DNA of 64,000 nucleotides from Orientallactaga sibirica (Eukaryota; Chordata; Mammalia; Rodentia; Dipodidae), in the NCBI GenBank assembly GCA_036365145.1, contig JAEOAD010000045.1:18393501-18457500 (forward strand), read 5' to 3'. The notes under the pieces were generated by a model, which was not told where the DNA came from, searched no databases, and saw nothing but the letters and a program-made list of their open reading frames with translations. Positions 12,501 through 20,145 of this stretch are shown here, piece after piece (positions within the stretch are counted from its first letter, which is position 1; each line of letters starts with the position of its first letter). Both the position numbers and the translations under genes were made by a program.

Positions 12501-15500
12501 ATGTCCCTAGGCACTTCCTCGACCTGTCAAGTGAGGACTGTAAGTTTTCCTCACCAGATCCTGTCCTCCAGGTAGCCTGCCTCCAGGTGACCCTCTAGTG
12601 ACCACCCCCATACACCAAAGGCCTGCCCTGGGACTCACAGGCGATTCGGATGTAGGCCTTCTGACTCTTGGTGGTGCCCGAGGAGCTCCACGCCACACAC
12701 TGGCACCAATATTCCTCCAGCCCGAACACCTTCTCCACCTGCTGTCTTGAGACATTGATGCGGACCTCCATGGCTGGCAGTCCTGCTGGGATGCAGGGTC
12801 ACACTAAGCCTCCCTCTCCCAGAGGGTTAACACCCTGTATCACCCACAGCAGGGAGCAGACATTGTATTGTGGACCCCCTCGCCCCAGCTTGGATGTTGA
12901 TTTCTATCTTCCGGACACCAGGAATGCCGGTTCCAAAACTTCCATTTATTTTACTTTGTTCTCTGAGGCCTGTCTTCTCTGGAGTCACTGACAGAAATGT
13001 CTCAAAGGGGCTTCTGGTGGCACTATGGCATCCCATAATCCCAAGCAGAAAGCAGAGCAGACCAGCTGAGCTGTGGAGCCTCTGTAGGTGGAAGAGGGCA
13101 TGCCCACCTCCCTGAAGGGCTCACAGGTACCTCCTGACAGGGGTAATATGAGTACAGCCACCAGGAAGGCTGGCAATAACCCCTGGGACTCAGCGTTTCC
13201 CACACGTCAAGGGTGGTATCTCACTCACGCCCCTCCCTTGCCTGGTATTGTTCCGCTGTGTGTAAGGAAGCAGGTTCAGGGGACACTTGCCATTGTCACT
13301 ATGGTTGTTTAATCCAGTGTCCTGAGTTCTGCAGCCACCTGCGGCGGCCCAGTTGTGCCCATCCCATGAAAGAGAAAAAGTGCAGAAGAGTAAGGGGCAG
13401 CTGACCAGTGGTTGAGCAGCTGGGACCCACTCAGCCCAAGGTGGGTGTGCTGGGAGAGCGAAATCCTTCTCTAGGGAGGGAGGGCTCTGGGCTTCCTGAC
13501 AATCCAGAATGGGGGAGAGCTGACCTCTTCCCTTCCCTGGTCTATAGCCAAAACCAGTGTCCCCAGGAGTGAGAAAAGACTGTTTGTTTCCAATTTCTCC
13601 TCCTCCTGACCTCAATTTCCCTTGGGTCACTGGCTTATCAGAAAGAGGGAGAGAGGCCAGTTGCCAATGTGTTTCCATTGTTAACAGAGAAATTCAATTA
13701 GGGCTGCATTGCAGGAGGAACAGCGAGCCCAGCTGAGCCAGCTGGGCAGGGAGACTGTTTTCTCTCTTCATTTCACTAGCATGTCTTTCCCTGACCCTCC
13801 CCAGACCTCTCCTCGGGGGAGTCTCTCCAGATAGTTCTCTCACTCGCTCCTCTCCCCTGGTCAGGTGTGTGTGGTGGGGGAGTCACCTCCAGCTGAGATG
13901 ACTGCTCCATGTCACTTCCCTCTCTTCTGGGTACTTTCTCCTGCATTGCCTACTCTTACTATCTCGGTGCTCAGTGTGTTCCTGGGGGCTAGGTGGGGCT
14001 GACAACCAAGGGGTCCTTCATGGGGGCCATGCACAGGATAGGAGCACTGGGTACCAGCTACTGGCCAAGCACACAGAACCTTGGGGACTTTGAGAAGGAG
14101 CTGTGGGTGGCAACAGGTCTCTTCACCCCATTTCCTGCCTCAGGGTCAGGGATGGGTGAGAGACAGAGATTGACAGAGAGAGAGAGAGAGAGAGAATGGG
14201 TAAGCTAGGGCCTCTTGCTACTGCAAATGAATTCCAGGTGCATGTACCACCTTGTGCATGTGGCTTTACGTGGGTCCTGGGGATTTCTAACCTGGACCAT
14301 CAGGCTTGCAAGCGAGTGACTCAGCCACGAAGCTCATCTCTCTGGCCCTCAATGGCCCCTTTTACCATGGCCATGGTGGGGTTACATCTTTCCTCGCAAA
14401 GTACCCAGGGGGCTCAGCTTGGAAGCACTGGCACTGAGTTGAAGTGCTTTATTCCTCCTCTTTTCCTCTCTCTCCCCCTTTAGTCCTTTCACCTCTTTCT
14501 TCCTGCTTCCACAAGTGGGGGTCAAGTTTATCCTCACCTGCAAAGGAAACCCAGGAGCCCCACAGCTGTAGGAAGGCTGGGCTGACCCTGCTTCGCCTGC
14601 TTCTTGGTGGGAAGAAGTAGCCTGGCTCCTTGGGAGTAGTTTCTGGGCACAGTAGCGTCTAGCCCTGCCTAAGAGATGTGAGCAGGTGCCAGGCTTGGGG
14701 AGGAAGGAGGAACCCCAGGTTGACTAGCCTGGGAGGGTGTTTCTGTGTATGTGAACACTGAGGGACACGTGGGTGCTCCCAGTGGGAAGTATGCTGATTG
14801 CTTCTGGGAGGTGGAGGGTTGGCTGGGGGCTCTGAGGCCAAGCTTAGGCTTCTATTCTTAGCTTTTCCATCTGATTCTAATAACCATTCAGTTTGTTTAA
14901 TACAATAGATTATATTCCCAGGCCAGACTCGAATGCTTGCTTTCACAAATGTCTGGCTTCCCTGGGCTTTCTGGATGAGAAATGAAGGCAAACGATGGGT
15001 ACATGTCTCCCCGGGGCCATCTCCCTTGCCACCCCGGCCCCACTGTATGAATGGAAGGGGCTGCAGATCTGGGTGGAGCTCAGACTCCTGTCACCCCTGT
15101 CTGATAATGGATTGGTTCAGGGTCTTTGGTTTGTGCATTTGCAAGGTGCTACTGCACGGCCTCTGCTTGTAGGTAAGCCTTCCTTCTTGCCTCAAAGCAC
15201 TCAATGGCTTACAGCTAAGAAATTAATGAGATCAATAAACATTCTGACACGCTGGCCACTGGAGGCCTAAGGCTGATGGTTCAGAGCAGGAGAAGGCCTT
15301 GGTGGTTGTGTGGGACATGTCCTAATGACTGCTTCTCTCTTGGCTTGAAAGAAGCAGGCCATAGGTGCTGGTGGACTGTAGGCTGGAGGCTGACAGTGTG
15401 TGAGTTGTCCAGATGAGGGGCTGAGGAAGAACTAGGGTCCCAGCAGATAATACACACAAGACCTTGTGATGGTAGGCCATTTCAGACAGGGAGAGCCAGG

Positions 15501-18500
15501 TGGAATCAAGCCTTCTAGAAGGTTCTGAGACAGGTCCTCAAAGCTGCAGGAAGGCAAGACTTTGGCTGCAACTTTTTCCTTCCCTGTTTTTTTTCCTGGA
15601 GGGCCTGCCACAGCAGTGGGCAGGGCTCCTTGTACTGCAAGGTGGCACTGATCCTTAGTTGTGAGGCAGGGAGAAAGGCAAGGCCCCATTGGGGCTCCAG
15701 CTGGGTCTATGAGATCAAAGGTTTATTTATTTGTTTATTTATTTTTGTTGTTTTTGTTTTTGTGTTTCGAGATAGGGTCTCACTCTAGCCCAGGCTGACC
15801 TGGAATTCACTATGTAGTCTCAGGGTGGCCTTGAACTCACGGCGATCCTCCTACGTCTGCTTCCCGAATGCTGGGATTAAAGGCATGCACCATCATGCCT
15901 GGCAAGATCAAAGGGTTTCTCTCCCCAACTGCAAAGGGCTCTCACTCCCACTTGACAGATGAAGGAGGGGAGTGGGTTTGCCTGGGGGTCTTCAGTAGAT
16001 CCTCACACCTAGAAAACGTGGGCTCTAGAGTCATACTCATGGGCAGAGAGGCTACTGGTACCTCTAGTCCTGGGAGGTGCTGCTGGTGTTCAGCACTTAC
16101 TTACTTTCTTCTTCTTTTTTTTTTGGGGGGGGGTTTGAGGTAGGGTCTCACTCTAGTGCAGTCTGACCTGGAATTCACTTTGTAGTCTCAGGGTGGCCTC
16201 AAACTCATGACGATCCTCCTATCTCTACTTCCCGAGTGCTGGGATTAAAGGTGTGTGCCACCACACCCAGCTAGCACTTTAAAAAAAATTTATATTTATT
16301 TATGTGGGGGAGGGGCAGAGAGAATGGGCACACCATGGCCTCTAGCCACTGCAAACGAACTTTGGAGGCATGTGCCACCATGTGCAGGTGGCTTACATGG
16401 GTTCTGGGGAATCAAACCTGGGTCCTTAGGCTTCACGGGCAAGCGACTTAACTACTAAGCCATCTCTCCAGCCCCCAGAACTTTGAGCTAAATCCTGAAG
16501 GTGGGAATTACTAACTGCATATAGCATGTGTCCAATGAACAGCTGAAGTTAGCAGGAAGGAAGCTGTAAGCAGCAGGTGCATGTAATAAAAGCTGCCAGC
16601 AGCAGGCATGAATAAGTCTGGCACAGTGCAGGGTATAAGATCCTGGCCAGGAACTACTAACATGGAGCTGGGGGAACGACATGTCTGGGACTCCTGTTGG
16701 CAGGTTTGTGGGAAAAGACACTAGTCCCAAGACCCTGGTGGAGGAGGATGGGGTGTGACTTCTGGAGGCCTGAAGACCTGGTTAGAGCCCTTTAGGGACT
16801 GTGGACAGACGGGTCAGGGCCAAGGCCTCAGCTCCTCCGTAAAGGAGCAGGCTTGTTCTGAGGACTAAATCACACAGTACTTAATCTGGGGCTCTTCAGC
16901 TTACATGGCAAGAGCTTCCAACAGGCCTCCGAGACCACGCATGGCTTTGCCTGCCCTGCAGCCTGCATGCCCCACATGGACAGTCCATTGAGTATATTGT
17001 GTTTGTCTCAGGCTGGCTGTGGTCTCAGTGGGAAGGAGCTCTTTTTTTTTTTTTTTTTTTTGTATCGTTTTGTTTTTTGAGGTAGGGTCTCACTGTAGCC
17101 CAGGCTGACCTGGAATTCACTATGTAGTCTCAGGGTGGCCTGGAACTCACAGCAATCCTCCTACCTCTGCCTCCTGAGTGCTGGGATTAAAGGCGTGCAT
17201 CACCATGCTCAGCTAGGAGCTCTTTTTTTTTTTTTTTTTTTTTTTAATAAAAACAAACCTTTATTATTTTGAAAGAGAGATAATGGGTGCGCCAGGACCT
17301 CCAGCCACTGCAAACCACCACCTTGTGCATCTGGCTTTATGTGGCTACTGGGGAATCATACCTGGGTCCTTTGGCTTACAGGCAAGTGCCTTAACCATTA
17401 AGCCATCTCTCCAGTCCCAACCCCAGGGTTCTTTAACTGTGTCAGCTTCTTCCTGCCCATTGGTGGCCTTCCTCTTGAGAAGGAGCGGAACCCAAACAAG
17501 GGCTCTCTGTCCATATCCCCAATGCCTACCTGGGACCTAAGGTGAGCCTAGGAGGTGTGGAAAGTTGGTGTCCCAAGGAAGGATTGGGTTGGGATCTATC
17601 TGTAACCCTAGAGCCCTGTCTGTCCCTCTCCTCTGTTCTGCTGGCTCTCATAGTGGCCCCTGTCACTCACAGCCCTGGCCACATCCCTATAACCCCACAG
17701 GTTAGTGGCATCTCTTTAGTTCCCTTGCATACCCTGAAGGCACCCTTACTGTTGAGTCCTGACCAGCACACTTGGCCTTTGTTTACGCTCTGGCCTCGGC
17801 CTGGGGTGCTTTCTCCCTCTTCACTCTGGAATCATTTTGTAGTCCTCCCTCAGTTTACTTCTTATCAGGAGCCTCCCAGTGTGTCCTGGGGAACCCTCAG
17901 GCCTGCTCTCCTGCTGAGAGGTCTGCCTCTCTTGGGGGGCTGTGTTCTTCCAGAGGGGTTGTGGGCTAAAGCACACATGCATGAAGGAACAGGCACAACT
18001 GGAAGTAATCACAGAACGTGAGGTCGATGAGCTCTCAGGGACCCCCTCCCTCCCACTTCCTTTGCTGGCATCTCTGGCCAGGCTGCCTTGGTTCTGTAAT
18101 GGCCCCATCCCAGGTTCAGATAGAGGCCCTCTTGCAACCTCTCACTGAGAGATTCTGGGGCATTTTAGTGGGTGGTTAGGAGGTTCTTCTCTTAGTCCCC
18201 CATCAAGCTGCTGTGGGGAGGTCTCCCAGAAAAGTCTTCTCTGTCTACTCCTAAGGTTCCAGGCGTGTGAATTCTGCCTTGCCTGGTGAGGTCAAGGGTG
18301 ATGTCGGTGTGCACTCTGGAGCCTGACAGGCCTTCCCCATAGCTGCCCCCATCCAGCCACCCCTGGACTCACCGCTGCTCCCGTCCGTGCTCCGCTCAAT
18401 CACATGGTCCACCTGGCGTACCCACTCCCCATTGCACTTGAAGAAGATCTGCGTGGCAGGCATGGCCTTGCACACCAGCAGCACTGGCTTGTTCTTGACA

Positions 18501-18594
18501 ATATATACGTCTTCAGGTTCTACCAGGAAGTGAGGAAGCAGGTCTGGGCTGGCACCAGGTACTGGATTGGCCACCGTGGCACTTTGCTGGGCAC
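67..18594 (-). CDS. UNC5A: UNC5A netrin receptor, exons 2-16 (gene-level entry)
   Basis: UNC5A is a single-pass plasma-membrane receptor for netrin-1. It mediates axon repulsion and acts as a dependence receptor that promotes apoptosis when ligand is absent. Fifteen exons on the minus strand join in one frame with GT-AG borders throughout: 18594-18373, 12782-12639, 12382-12279, 12142-11962, 11154-10987, 10389-10225, 8664-8476, 8368-8066, 2695-2608, 2375-2207, 2034-1801, 1663-1514, 1430-1266, 652-474 and 232-67. Encoded order is Ig, Ig, TSP1, TSP1, membrane helix, ZU5, UPA, death domain. The membrane and juxtamembrane segment ([18 protein letters not shown], then [16 protein letters not shown]) separates UNC5A from UNC5B, C and D as I remember them. 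No frameshift or stop was seen. The signal-peptide exon is not in the window. Paralog choice rests on remembered UNC5A sequence, so a search should confirm it, but confidence is high. Confidence 0.96.
474..652 (-). CDS. UNC5A: UNC5A exon 15, UPA/death-domain junction
   Basis: This exon of 59 codons plus two bases begins [15 protein letters not shown] and ends [13 protein letters not shown] plus the first two bases of a serine codon completed in exon 16. The segment [12 protein letters not shown] begins the death domain, and DWRTLAQKL is its typical tryptophan-containing helix. Acceptor CTTCCTAG and donor GACAG/GTGAGT are canonical. Roughly residues 785-844. Confidence 0.96.
653..1265. repeat. 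UNC5A intron 14 with weak MIR and L2 relics
   Basis: The intron contains a stretch near 790-900 with MIR-like wording (ttcccaaagtcatagccagt) and one near 970-1085 with L2-like wording (ctcctgcttatcctttgggg, then ccagtgtcaaatcc). Both are old and diverged. No other structure was seen. Confidence 0.4.
1266..1430 (-). CDS. UNC5A: UNC5A exon 14, UPA domain
   Basis: A phase 0-0 exon of 55 codons, starting [19 protein letters not shown] and ending [11 protein letters not shown]. This is the second part of the UPA domain, which together with ZU5 forms the inhibitory supramodule folded against the death domain in the autoinhibited receptor (known for the UNC5 family). Donor ACCAAG/GTGGGC and acceptor CACTCCAG are canonical. 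Confidence 0.96.
1514..1663 (-). CDS. UNC5A: UNC5A exon 13, UPA domain
   Basis: A phase 0-0 exon of 50 codons reading [20 protein letters not shown] through [13 protein letters not shown]. It encodes the first part of the UPA domain (conserved in UNC5, PIDD and ankyrins). The intron to exon 14 is only 83 bases and the one to exon 12 is 137 bases. Splice borders are canonical on both sides. Confidence 0.96.
1801..2034 (-). CDS. UNC5A: UNC5A exon 12, C-terminal ZU5 and linker to UPA
   Basis: A phase 0-0 exon of 78 codons from [20 protein letters not shown] to [13 protein letters not shown]. It completes the ZU5 domain and includes [11 protein letters not shown] and [20 protein letters not shown], which are nearly invariant in vertebrate UNC5A as I recall it. 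Donor CTCAAG/GTACTC; acceptor GCCCACAG. Confidence 0.96.
2207..2375 (-). CDS. UNC5A: UNC5A exon 11, ZU5 domain
   Basis: 169 bases: one base completing an arginine codon, then 56 codons from [20 protein letters not shown] to [12 protein letters not shown]. It forms the central ZU5 beta-sandwich. Donor GGGAG/GTAAGT is a very strong splice site. The intron to exon 10 carries a short (GGCCA)n tract near 2502-2524. Confidence 0.96.
2608..2695 (-). CDS. UNC5A: UNC5A exon 10, ZU5 domain
   Basis: A small exon of 88 bases: two bases finishing a glycine codon, 28 codons ([20 protein letters not shown], then TLHKPEDV) and two bases of the next arginine codon. The IPPDAIPRG loop is a ZU5 hallmark. The exon was placed by phase between exons 9 and 11 and has acceptor TTTCAG and donor GTGAG/GTGTGG. 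Confidence 0.95.
2895..2940. repeat. (CA)n microsatellite in UNC5A intron 9
   Basis: An uninterrupted CA tract of about 22 units on the plus strand. In the UNC5A transcript it reads as GU repeat. It is roughly complementary to the tract at 5291-5330 in the same intron. Confidence 0.97.
2941..3540. other. Intron 9 sequence without recognised feature
   Basis: Apparently unique intronic sequence with no convincing exon, repeat or regulatory site. A plus-strand open frame from 2771 runs through the CA tract and this region, but it has the His-Thr repeat typical of a translated microsatellite and no recognisable domain. Confidence 0.4.
3545..3755. repeat. Ancient mammalian interspersed repeat, DNA-transposon-like
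   Basis: The wording (ctctatgatgttc, tttctcagaatatgtccc, gatgcatgactgta) resembles a mammalian repeat familiar from human DNA that ends in gcatgactgta. I cannot name the family with confidence. It lies directly beside the AT-rich tract. Confidence 0.4.
3783..4078. repeat. AT-rich minisatellite in intron 9
   Basis: About 300 bases of imperfect tandem copies of an AT-rich unit of roughly 25-40 bases. Each contains alternating TA/AT dinucleotides followed by a short spacer such as acattgga, acattgca or acactgca. At least seven spacers are visible (near 3843, 3888, 3910, 3936, 3986, 4033 and 4063). Confidence 0.85.
4079..5290. other. Intron 9 sequence without recognised feature
   Basis: Purine-rich intronic DNA on the plus strand with no repeat, exon or conserved-looking block that I can identify. 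Several open frames occur on the minus strand (for example 4770-5174), but they lack domains and splice support. Confidence 0.4.
5291..5330. repeat. (GT)n microsatellite in intron 9
   Basis: A pure GT run on the plus strand, so CA in the UNC5A transcript, about 2.35 kb from the opposite-sense tract at 2895-2940. Confidence 0.97.
5475..5646 (+). repeat. B1-like SINE
   Basis: It starts gctgggcgtggtggtgcacg, contains the cagcactcgggaggcagagg core and ends in about 20 adenines. It is one of only two plus-oriented B1 copies in the window. Confidence 0.95.
5647..5843 (-). repeat. DIP-like SINE, long-form variant, degenerate
   Basis: Read on the plus strand, the antisense element has ctagtgggcatgtgtgaccc where the common form has only the short tgccacctt/gtgcatctgg junction. 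This places it with the copies at 6637 and 55497. Confidence 0.75.
5860..6021 (-). repeat. DIP-like SINE
   Basis: Antisense copy with tatttttatttatttaagag at the tail side, then gcacatctggctttacatgg and the terminal ccatctccctgcccc. Confidence 0.85.
6025..6120 (-). repeat. DIP-like SINE fragment
   Basis: Only the tRNA-like head remains (ggctttgcaaacaagtgcc, ccactgaaccatctcgtc). Confidence 0.65.
6509..6628 (-). repeat. B1-like SINE, 5' truncated
   Basis: Antisense copy starting in a T-rich tail and stopping at gtgctggg, so the first part of the element is missing. It is flanked by cccacctt at 6501-6508 and 6629-6636. Confidence 0.9.
6637..6920 (-). repeat. DIP-like SINE, long-form variant
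   Basis: The tail is a (TTTA)n run of about 45 bases. The body has agagacagacagagagagag, tctctcagctgctgtgaatg and the extra module ttgtgggcaagtgcggcatt before catctggctaaatgtggg. It is flanked by ctgggcccacctt at 6624-6636 and 6921-6933. Confidence 0.92.
6934..7096 (-). repeat. DIP-like SINE, shortened
   Basis: Antisense copy missing the middle: the text passes from tagccactggctttacatgg straight to the tRNA-like head. The target duplication cccacctt recurs at 7098-7105. Confidence 0.9.
7106..7261 (-). repeat. B1-like SINE
   Basis: A full antisense copy from poly-T to caccacacctgac. It is flanked by ccaccttact at 7099-7108 and 7262-7271. Confidence 0.93.
7592..7846 (+). repeat. DIP-like SINE, sense orientation
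   Basis: It begins ggggctgtagagttggctta, carries A- and B-box-like tRNA regions and ends in ctctctctcacacacactct, then an A-rich tail. An A-homopolymer and a T-homopolymer at 7469-7591 lie just upstream. Confidence 0.9.
8066..8368 (-). CDS. UNC5A: UNC5A exon 9, cytoplasmic linker and ZU5 start
   Basis: A 303-base phase 1-1 exon. It opens [20 protein letters not shown] and continues through [20 protein letters not shown] and [20 protein letters not shown] to [14 protein letters not shown]. The first two thirds encode the disordered linker between membrane and ZU5. ZU5 begins near [11 protein letters not shown]. Donor ACAG/GTAGAG and acceptor CTGTAG are canonical. Roughly residues 415-516. The following intron 9 is 5.4 kb, the longest in the cytoplasmic half. 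Confidence 0.96.
8476..8664 (-). CDS. UNC5A: UNC5A exon 8, transmembrane helix and juxtamembrane region
   Basis: A phase 1-1 exon of 189 bases. After TASGPEDV comes one hydrophobic helix ([18 protein letters not shown], continuing VLILI), the stop-transfer YCRKK, then [20 protein letters not shown] and SIKPSKA. Helix at about residues 360-382. The acidic DSDVAD stretch is a plausible caspase target. UNC5 receptors are known to be cut by caspase-3 in this juxtamembrane region, but I infer rather than know the exact residue. Confidence 0.96.
9280..9446 (-). repeat. B1-like SINE
   Basis: Antisense copy with its T-rich tail just after the LTR polyadenylation-like aataaacctg. It ends taccaccatgcctaa. 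Confidence 0.93.
9449..9566. repeat. (CCTTT)n / (TTTC)n microsatellite
   Basis: About 60 bases of CCTTT units pass into about 55 bases of TTTC units. The shift shows two successive expansions. Confidence 0.95.
9626..10224. other. Intron 7 sequence without recognised feature
   Basis: Unique-looking intronic sequence adjoining exon 7. Nothing recognisable was seen. Confidence 0.45.
10225..10389 (-). CDS. UNC5A: UNC5A exon 7, second thrombospondin type 1 repeat
   Basis: A phase 1-1 exon of 55 codons with the TSP1 signature: [20 protein letters not shown], then [16 protein letters not shown] and [12 protein letters not shown]. It has six cysteines and the WxxWxxW motif, whose tryptophans are C-mannosylation sites in this domain family. 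NCT is a potential N-glycosylation site. Roughly residues 297-352, extracellular. Donor CCACA/GTGAGT; acceptor TTATCCAG. Confidence 0.97.
10390..10986. other. Intron 6 between the two TSP1 exons
   Basis: The intron is 597 bases. The stretch 10700-10870 has an irregular recurrence of ccctag/accct-like words but no true tandem repeat. No exon or SINE was seen. Confidence 0.5.
10987..11154 (-). CDS. UNC5A: UNC5A exon 6, first thrombospondin type 1 repeat (cassette-like)
   Basis: A 168-base phase 1-1 exon (56 codons): [20 protein letters not shown], then [19 protein letters not shown] and [13 protein letters not shown]. It is a complete TSP1 with six cysteines and WxxWxxW. It can be skipped without changing frame. 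As I recall, the human reference protein (842 residues) lacks exactly these 56 residues while rat (898) has them. Both splice sites are intact here (acceptor CGGCCAG, donor CCCAG/GTACCA), so the exon should be usable. Confidence 0.95.
11155..11961. other. Intron 5 with one B1
   Basis: Apart from the B1 at 11462-11600, the 807-base intron shows no feature that I recognise. Confidence 0.5.
11462..11600 (-). repeat. B1-like SINE
   Basis: Antisense copy ending gtgcgccaccacgcctggct, short by about 14 bases near tgacctgtagtctcagggtg. Confidence 0.93.
11962..12142 (-). CDS. UNC5A: UNC5A exon 5, second Ig domain (C-terminal part)
   Basis: Sixty codons plus one base: [60 protein letters not shown]. 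The YTCVAKN motif carries the C-terminal Ig cysteine, and NYT is a potential N-glycosylation site. The UNC5 Ig domains carry the netrin contact. Starts in phase 0 and ends in phase 1. Roughly residues 181-241. Confidence 0.97.
12279..12382 (-). CDS. UNC5A: UNC5A exon 4, second Ig domain (N-terminal part)
   Basis: A 104-base exon: two bases completing a tyrosine codon, then [20 protein letters not shown] and [14 protein letters not shown]. It supplies the first cysteine of Ig domain 2. Acceptor GTCCAG; donor GCTGAG/GTGAGT. Roughly residues 146-180. Confidence 0.96.
12639..12782 (-). CDS. UNC5A: UNC5A exon 3, first Ig domain (C-terminal part)
   Basis: A 144-base exon, phase 1-1: [20 protein letters not shown], then [20 protein letters not shown] and KAYIRIA. 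NVS is a potential N-glycosylation site and WCQCVAW carries the second Ig cysteine. Acceptor CCAGCAG; donor GCCT/GTGAGT, which lacks the usual AG before GT but keeps a full GTGAGT. Roughly residues 98-146. Confidence 0.96.
12783..14156. other. Intron 2, part 1, apparently unique
   Basis: No SINE is present for 1.4 kb. A block near 13640-13760 (gttaacagagaaattcaatt, agggctgcattgcaggagga) is less repeat-like than its surroundings and may be conserved, but I cannot test that. Confidence 0.4.
14157..14346 (-). repeat. DIP-like SINE
   Basis: A (GA)n-rich stretch at 14160-14195 leads into gcatgtaccaccttgtgcat and the degenerate head agctcatctctctggccc. Confidence 0.85.
14347..15720. other. Intron 2, part 2, apparently unique with AT-rich patches
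   Basis: Two patches (14860-14930 and 15095-15255) are AT-rich and carry words such as gtttgtttaatacaatagat and aagaaattaatgagatcaat. No exon or repeat was recognised. Confidence 0.4.
15721..15902 (-). repeat. B1-like SINE
   Basis: The T-rich tail holds (TTTA)/(TTTTTG) units; the element ends gcaccatcatgcctggc. The flanking word agatcaaag recurs at 15711 and 15905 as a target-site duplication. Confidence 0.94.
16107..16272 (-). repeat. B1-like SINE
   Basis: Antisense copy with an impure tail (T8 then G9) ending gtgccaccacacccagct. The word agcacttacttactt before it and agcactttaaa after it suggest a short target duplication (agcactt). Confidence 0.93.
16280..16475 (-). repeat. DIP-like SINE
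   Basis: It abuts the preceding B1. The body runs from aatttatatttatttatgtg through gcatgtgccaccatgtgcag to taagccatctctccagcccc. Confidence 0.92.
16476..17040. other. Intron 2, part 3, no recognised feature
   Basis: 565 bases between SINEs with no repeat or exon that I can identify. Confidence 0.4.
17041..17213 (-). repeat. B1-like SINE
   Basis: Antisense copy with a pure T20 tail. Target duplication ggagctctttttt: ggagctc precedes the tail (17035) and recurs at 17216. Confidence 0.95.
17223..17418 (-). repeat. DIP-like SINE
   Basis: It starts in a second T run after the repeated ggagctct, so it integrated at the same target as the neighbouring B1. Body: gtgcgccaggacctccagcc, catctggctttatgtggcta, ccatctctccagtccc. 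Confidence 0.93.
17419..18372. other. Intron 2, part 4, no recognised feature
   Basis: About 950 bases of pyrimidine-rich plus-strand sequence. The plus-strand frame at 17542-18021 is open but shows no domain and has no splice support. Confidence 0.4.
18373..18594 (-). CDS. UNC5A: UNC5A exon 2, mature N-terminus and first Ig domain
   Basis: A 222-base exon in phase 1-1. It completes a glycine codon and then reads [60 protein letters not shown] and [13 protein letters not shown]. The first residues correspond to the mature N-terminus after signal cleavage. CKA and FKC hold Ig-domain cysteines. Acceptor TGCTACAG; donor AGCG/GTGAGT. The 5' partner must end with one coding base, a test any proposed exon 1 has to pass. 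Confidence 0.97.
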
Positions 18595-19500
18595 CTGTAG
18601 CAGGGGTAAGAGGGGGAAAGATAAGTTAGGTCCTCCCTGGGGCTGGCAGAGGCAGCTGGCACAGTGAAAGCCCAGCTTGGAATGGGCTAAGGGACAGTGA
18701 GTGCCGGCTTATCCACTTCCCAGCTGGGCAAATAGGCCACCCACTGGACCATCAGCGTGCGCCTCTGCCCGAGAAGTCCTGGACACCAGGGTGAAGCGCA
18801 AAGACTAAAGTGAGTATCTGCTCTCGGGCGGCCACAAACACACAGCAACCATGAAAGCTTGGTGTTTCCCAAGAAGCTTGGGGTTCTGACCAAGCAGACT
18901 ACTGCCCTGGGAGTTCGAGGAGAAAGCACAGAGGGTTGGCATGGTAGGTGGGTAACCTGGGGGTGGGACACGTATTTCTGCATGCGGTGCCCTGGCCTGT
19001 TGCTGCCTCTTCTCTGCTTCCTAGCTGGTTCCTGCACTTGAGACAGGTTCTCTGAAAATACAAAGTACATGGAGGAAGGCAGAAGGTGGTGGCCAGGATA
19101 TAGTTTTTGAGGAGCCACAGCAGGGTGCTGGGTGGAGGAGCAGAAGGGCTGGAGAGGGGGACAGAGGGACAGGGGCTGGGTGAGTCAGGATTTCTGAGTG
19201 GGCACAGCAGAGCAGATGCCACGAGTCTGGAAACCCCAGGAACGTGAACCACTTTCCATATCTTCACCAAGACCTGAATGCGGGTTTCCTTCTAATTTTA
19301 ACCCAAGCCCACAACCATCCCACAAGTAATTTGTTGCTAATTACACAGGTAATTGGCTCTGAGGCATTGGCAGAGGTAAGACCCCCAGAGCAGTGTGTCT
19401 GCCAACCAGCAGGACCCCAAAGAGGGGTGGGGGAGCAAGTGAGGGCACCCTTAGCTTCTGCTGCTTACCAAATAGGCTCCCAGCTGGCCTGGCTTCCCAC
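18595..19500. other. Intron 1, first segment
   Basis: Unique-looking intron. A short AT-rich block near 19315-19360 contains gttgctaattacacaggtaa, with two TAATT-type cores. Confidence 0.4.
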
Positions 19501-19517
19501 CAACACACACACACACA

Positions 19518-19548
<31 letters not shown>
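19501..19548. repeat. (CA)n / (CGCA)n microsatellite
   Basis: CA units pass into seven CGCA-type units, a CpG-containing tract that is unusual among the CA repeats here. Confidence 0.95.
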
Positions 19549-20040
19549 ATACAGGCCTCTAGGCAGAAAGAGGGGGAGAAACTCCCCAGAAGCCCCATTC
19601 TACTCCATGGTAGAAGTGACCTTGAGAAGTTAGGTGGCAACCTTGAGAAATCACTGGCTTTGTGATCTGTGAGATGGGGTCACTTCAAGGGGAGTTTGGA
19701 CGCACTCCATGAGGTTGGCCTCCTGGGCAGGGTTAGGGCTGTCAGCAGTGACCCTCCACCCTTCCTCCAGGCCCTCTGTGCCTCTCCCTACCCGTGCCCC
19801 TCCCCCGGCCTCCCTGCTCTCTCTCATGTCAATCTATCCTTCCCCCTTCTGACCCCCTTCAGCAGCCACCTCCCTGCGTGGCCCCGCTGCTCTGTAATAA
19901 ATGTCACATACATGAGCAGTCAGTGAAATGAAGGTCGCCTTTTCCAGACCCACCTTTTGCTGAGTTTGTGTTAGGTTCAGGAAGTACCTTATCCTAGAGC
20001 CCCTGCTCTAACCCTGTCCTCACAGTGCTCCATATGCTGT
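19549..20040. other. Intron 1 segment, no recognised feature
   Basis: No repeat, exon or notable motif was identified in this stretch. Confidence 0.4.
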
Positions 20041-20044
20041 GCAT

Positions 20045-20145
20045 ATGCATGTGTGTGCGTGTGTGTGGCTGAGGATTGAACCCAGGACCTTGAGCATGCT
20101 AAGCATGCACTCTACAGCTCAGCGGATATTCCCAGTGCTCCACTC
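20045..20145 (-). repeat. ID-like tRNA-derived SINE fragment
   Basis: The wording ggctgaggattgaacccagg and catgctaagcatgcactcta is the antisense of rodent ID-type SINEs (head tRNA-Ala-like). It follows a short GT run. Confidence 0.6.
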
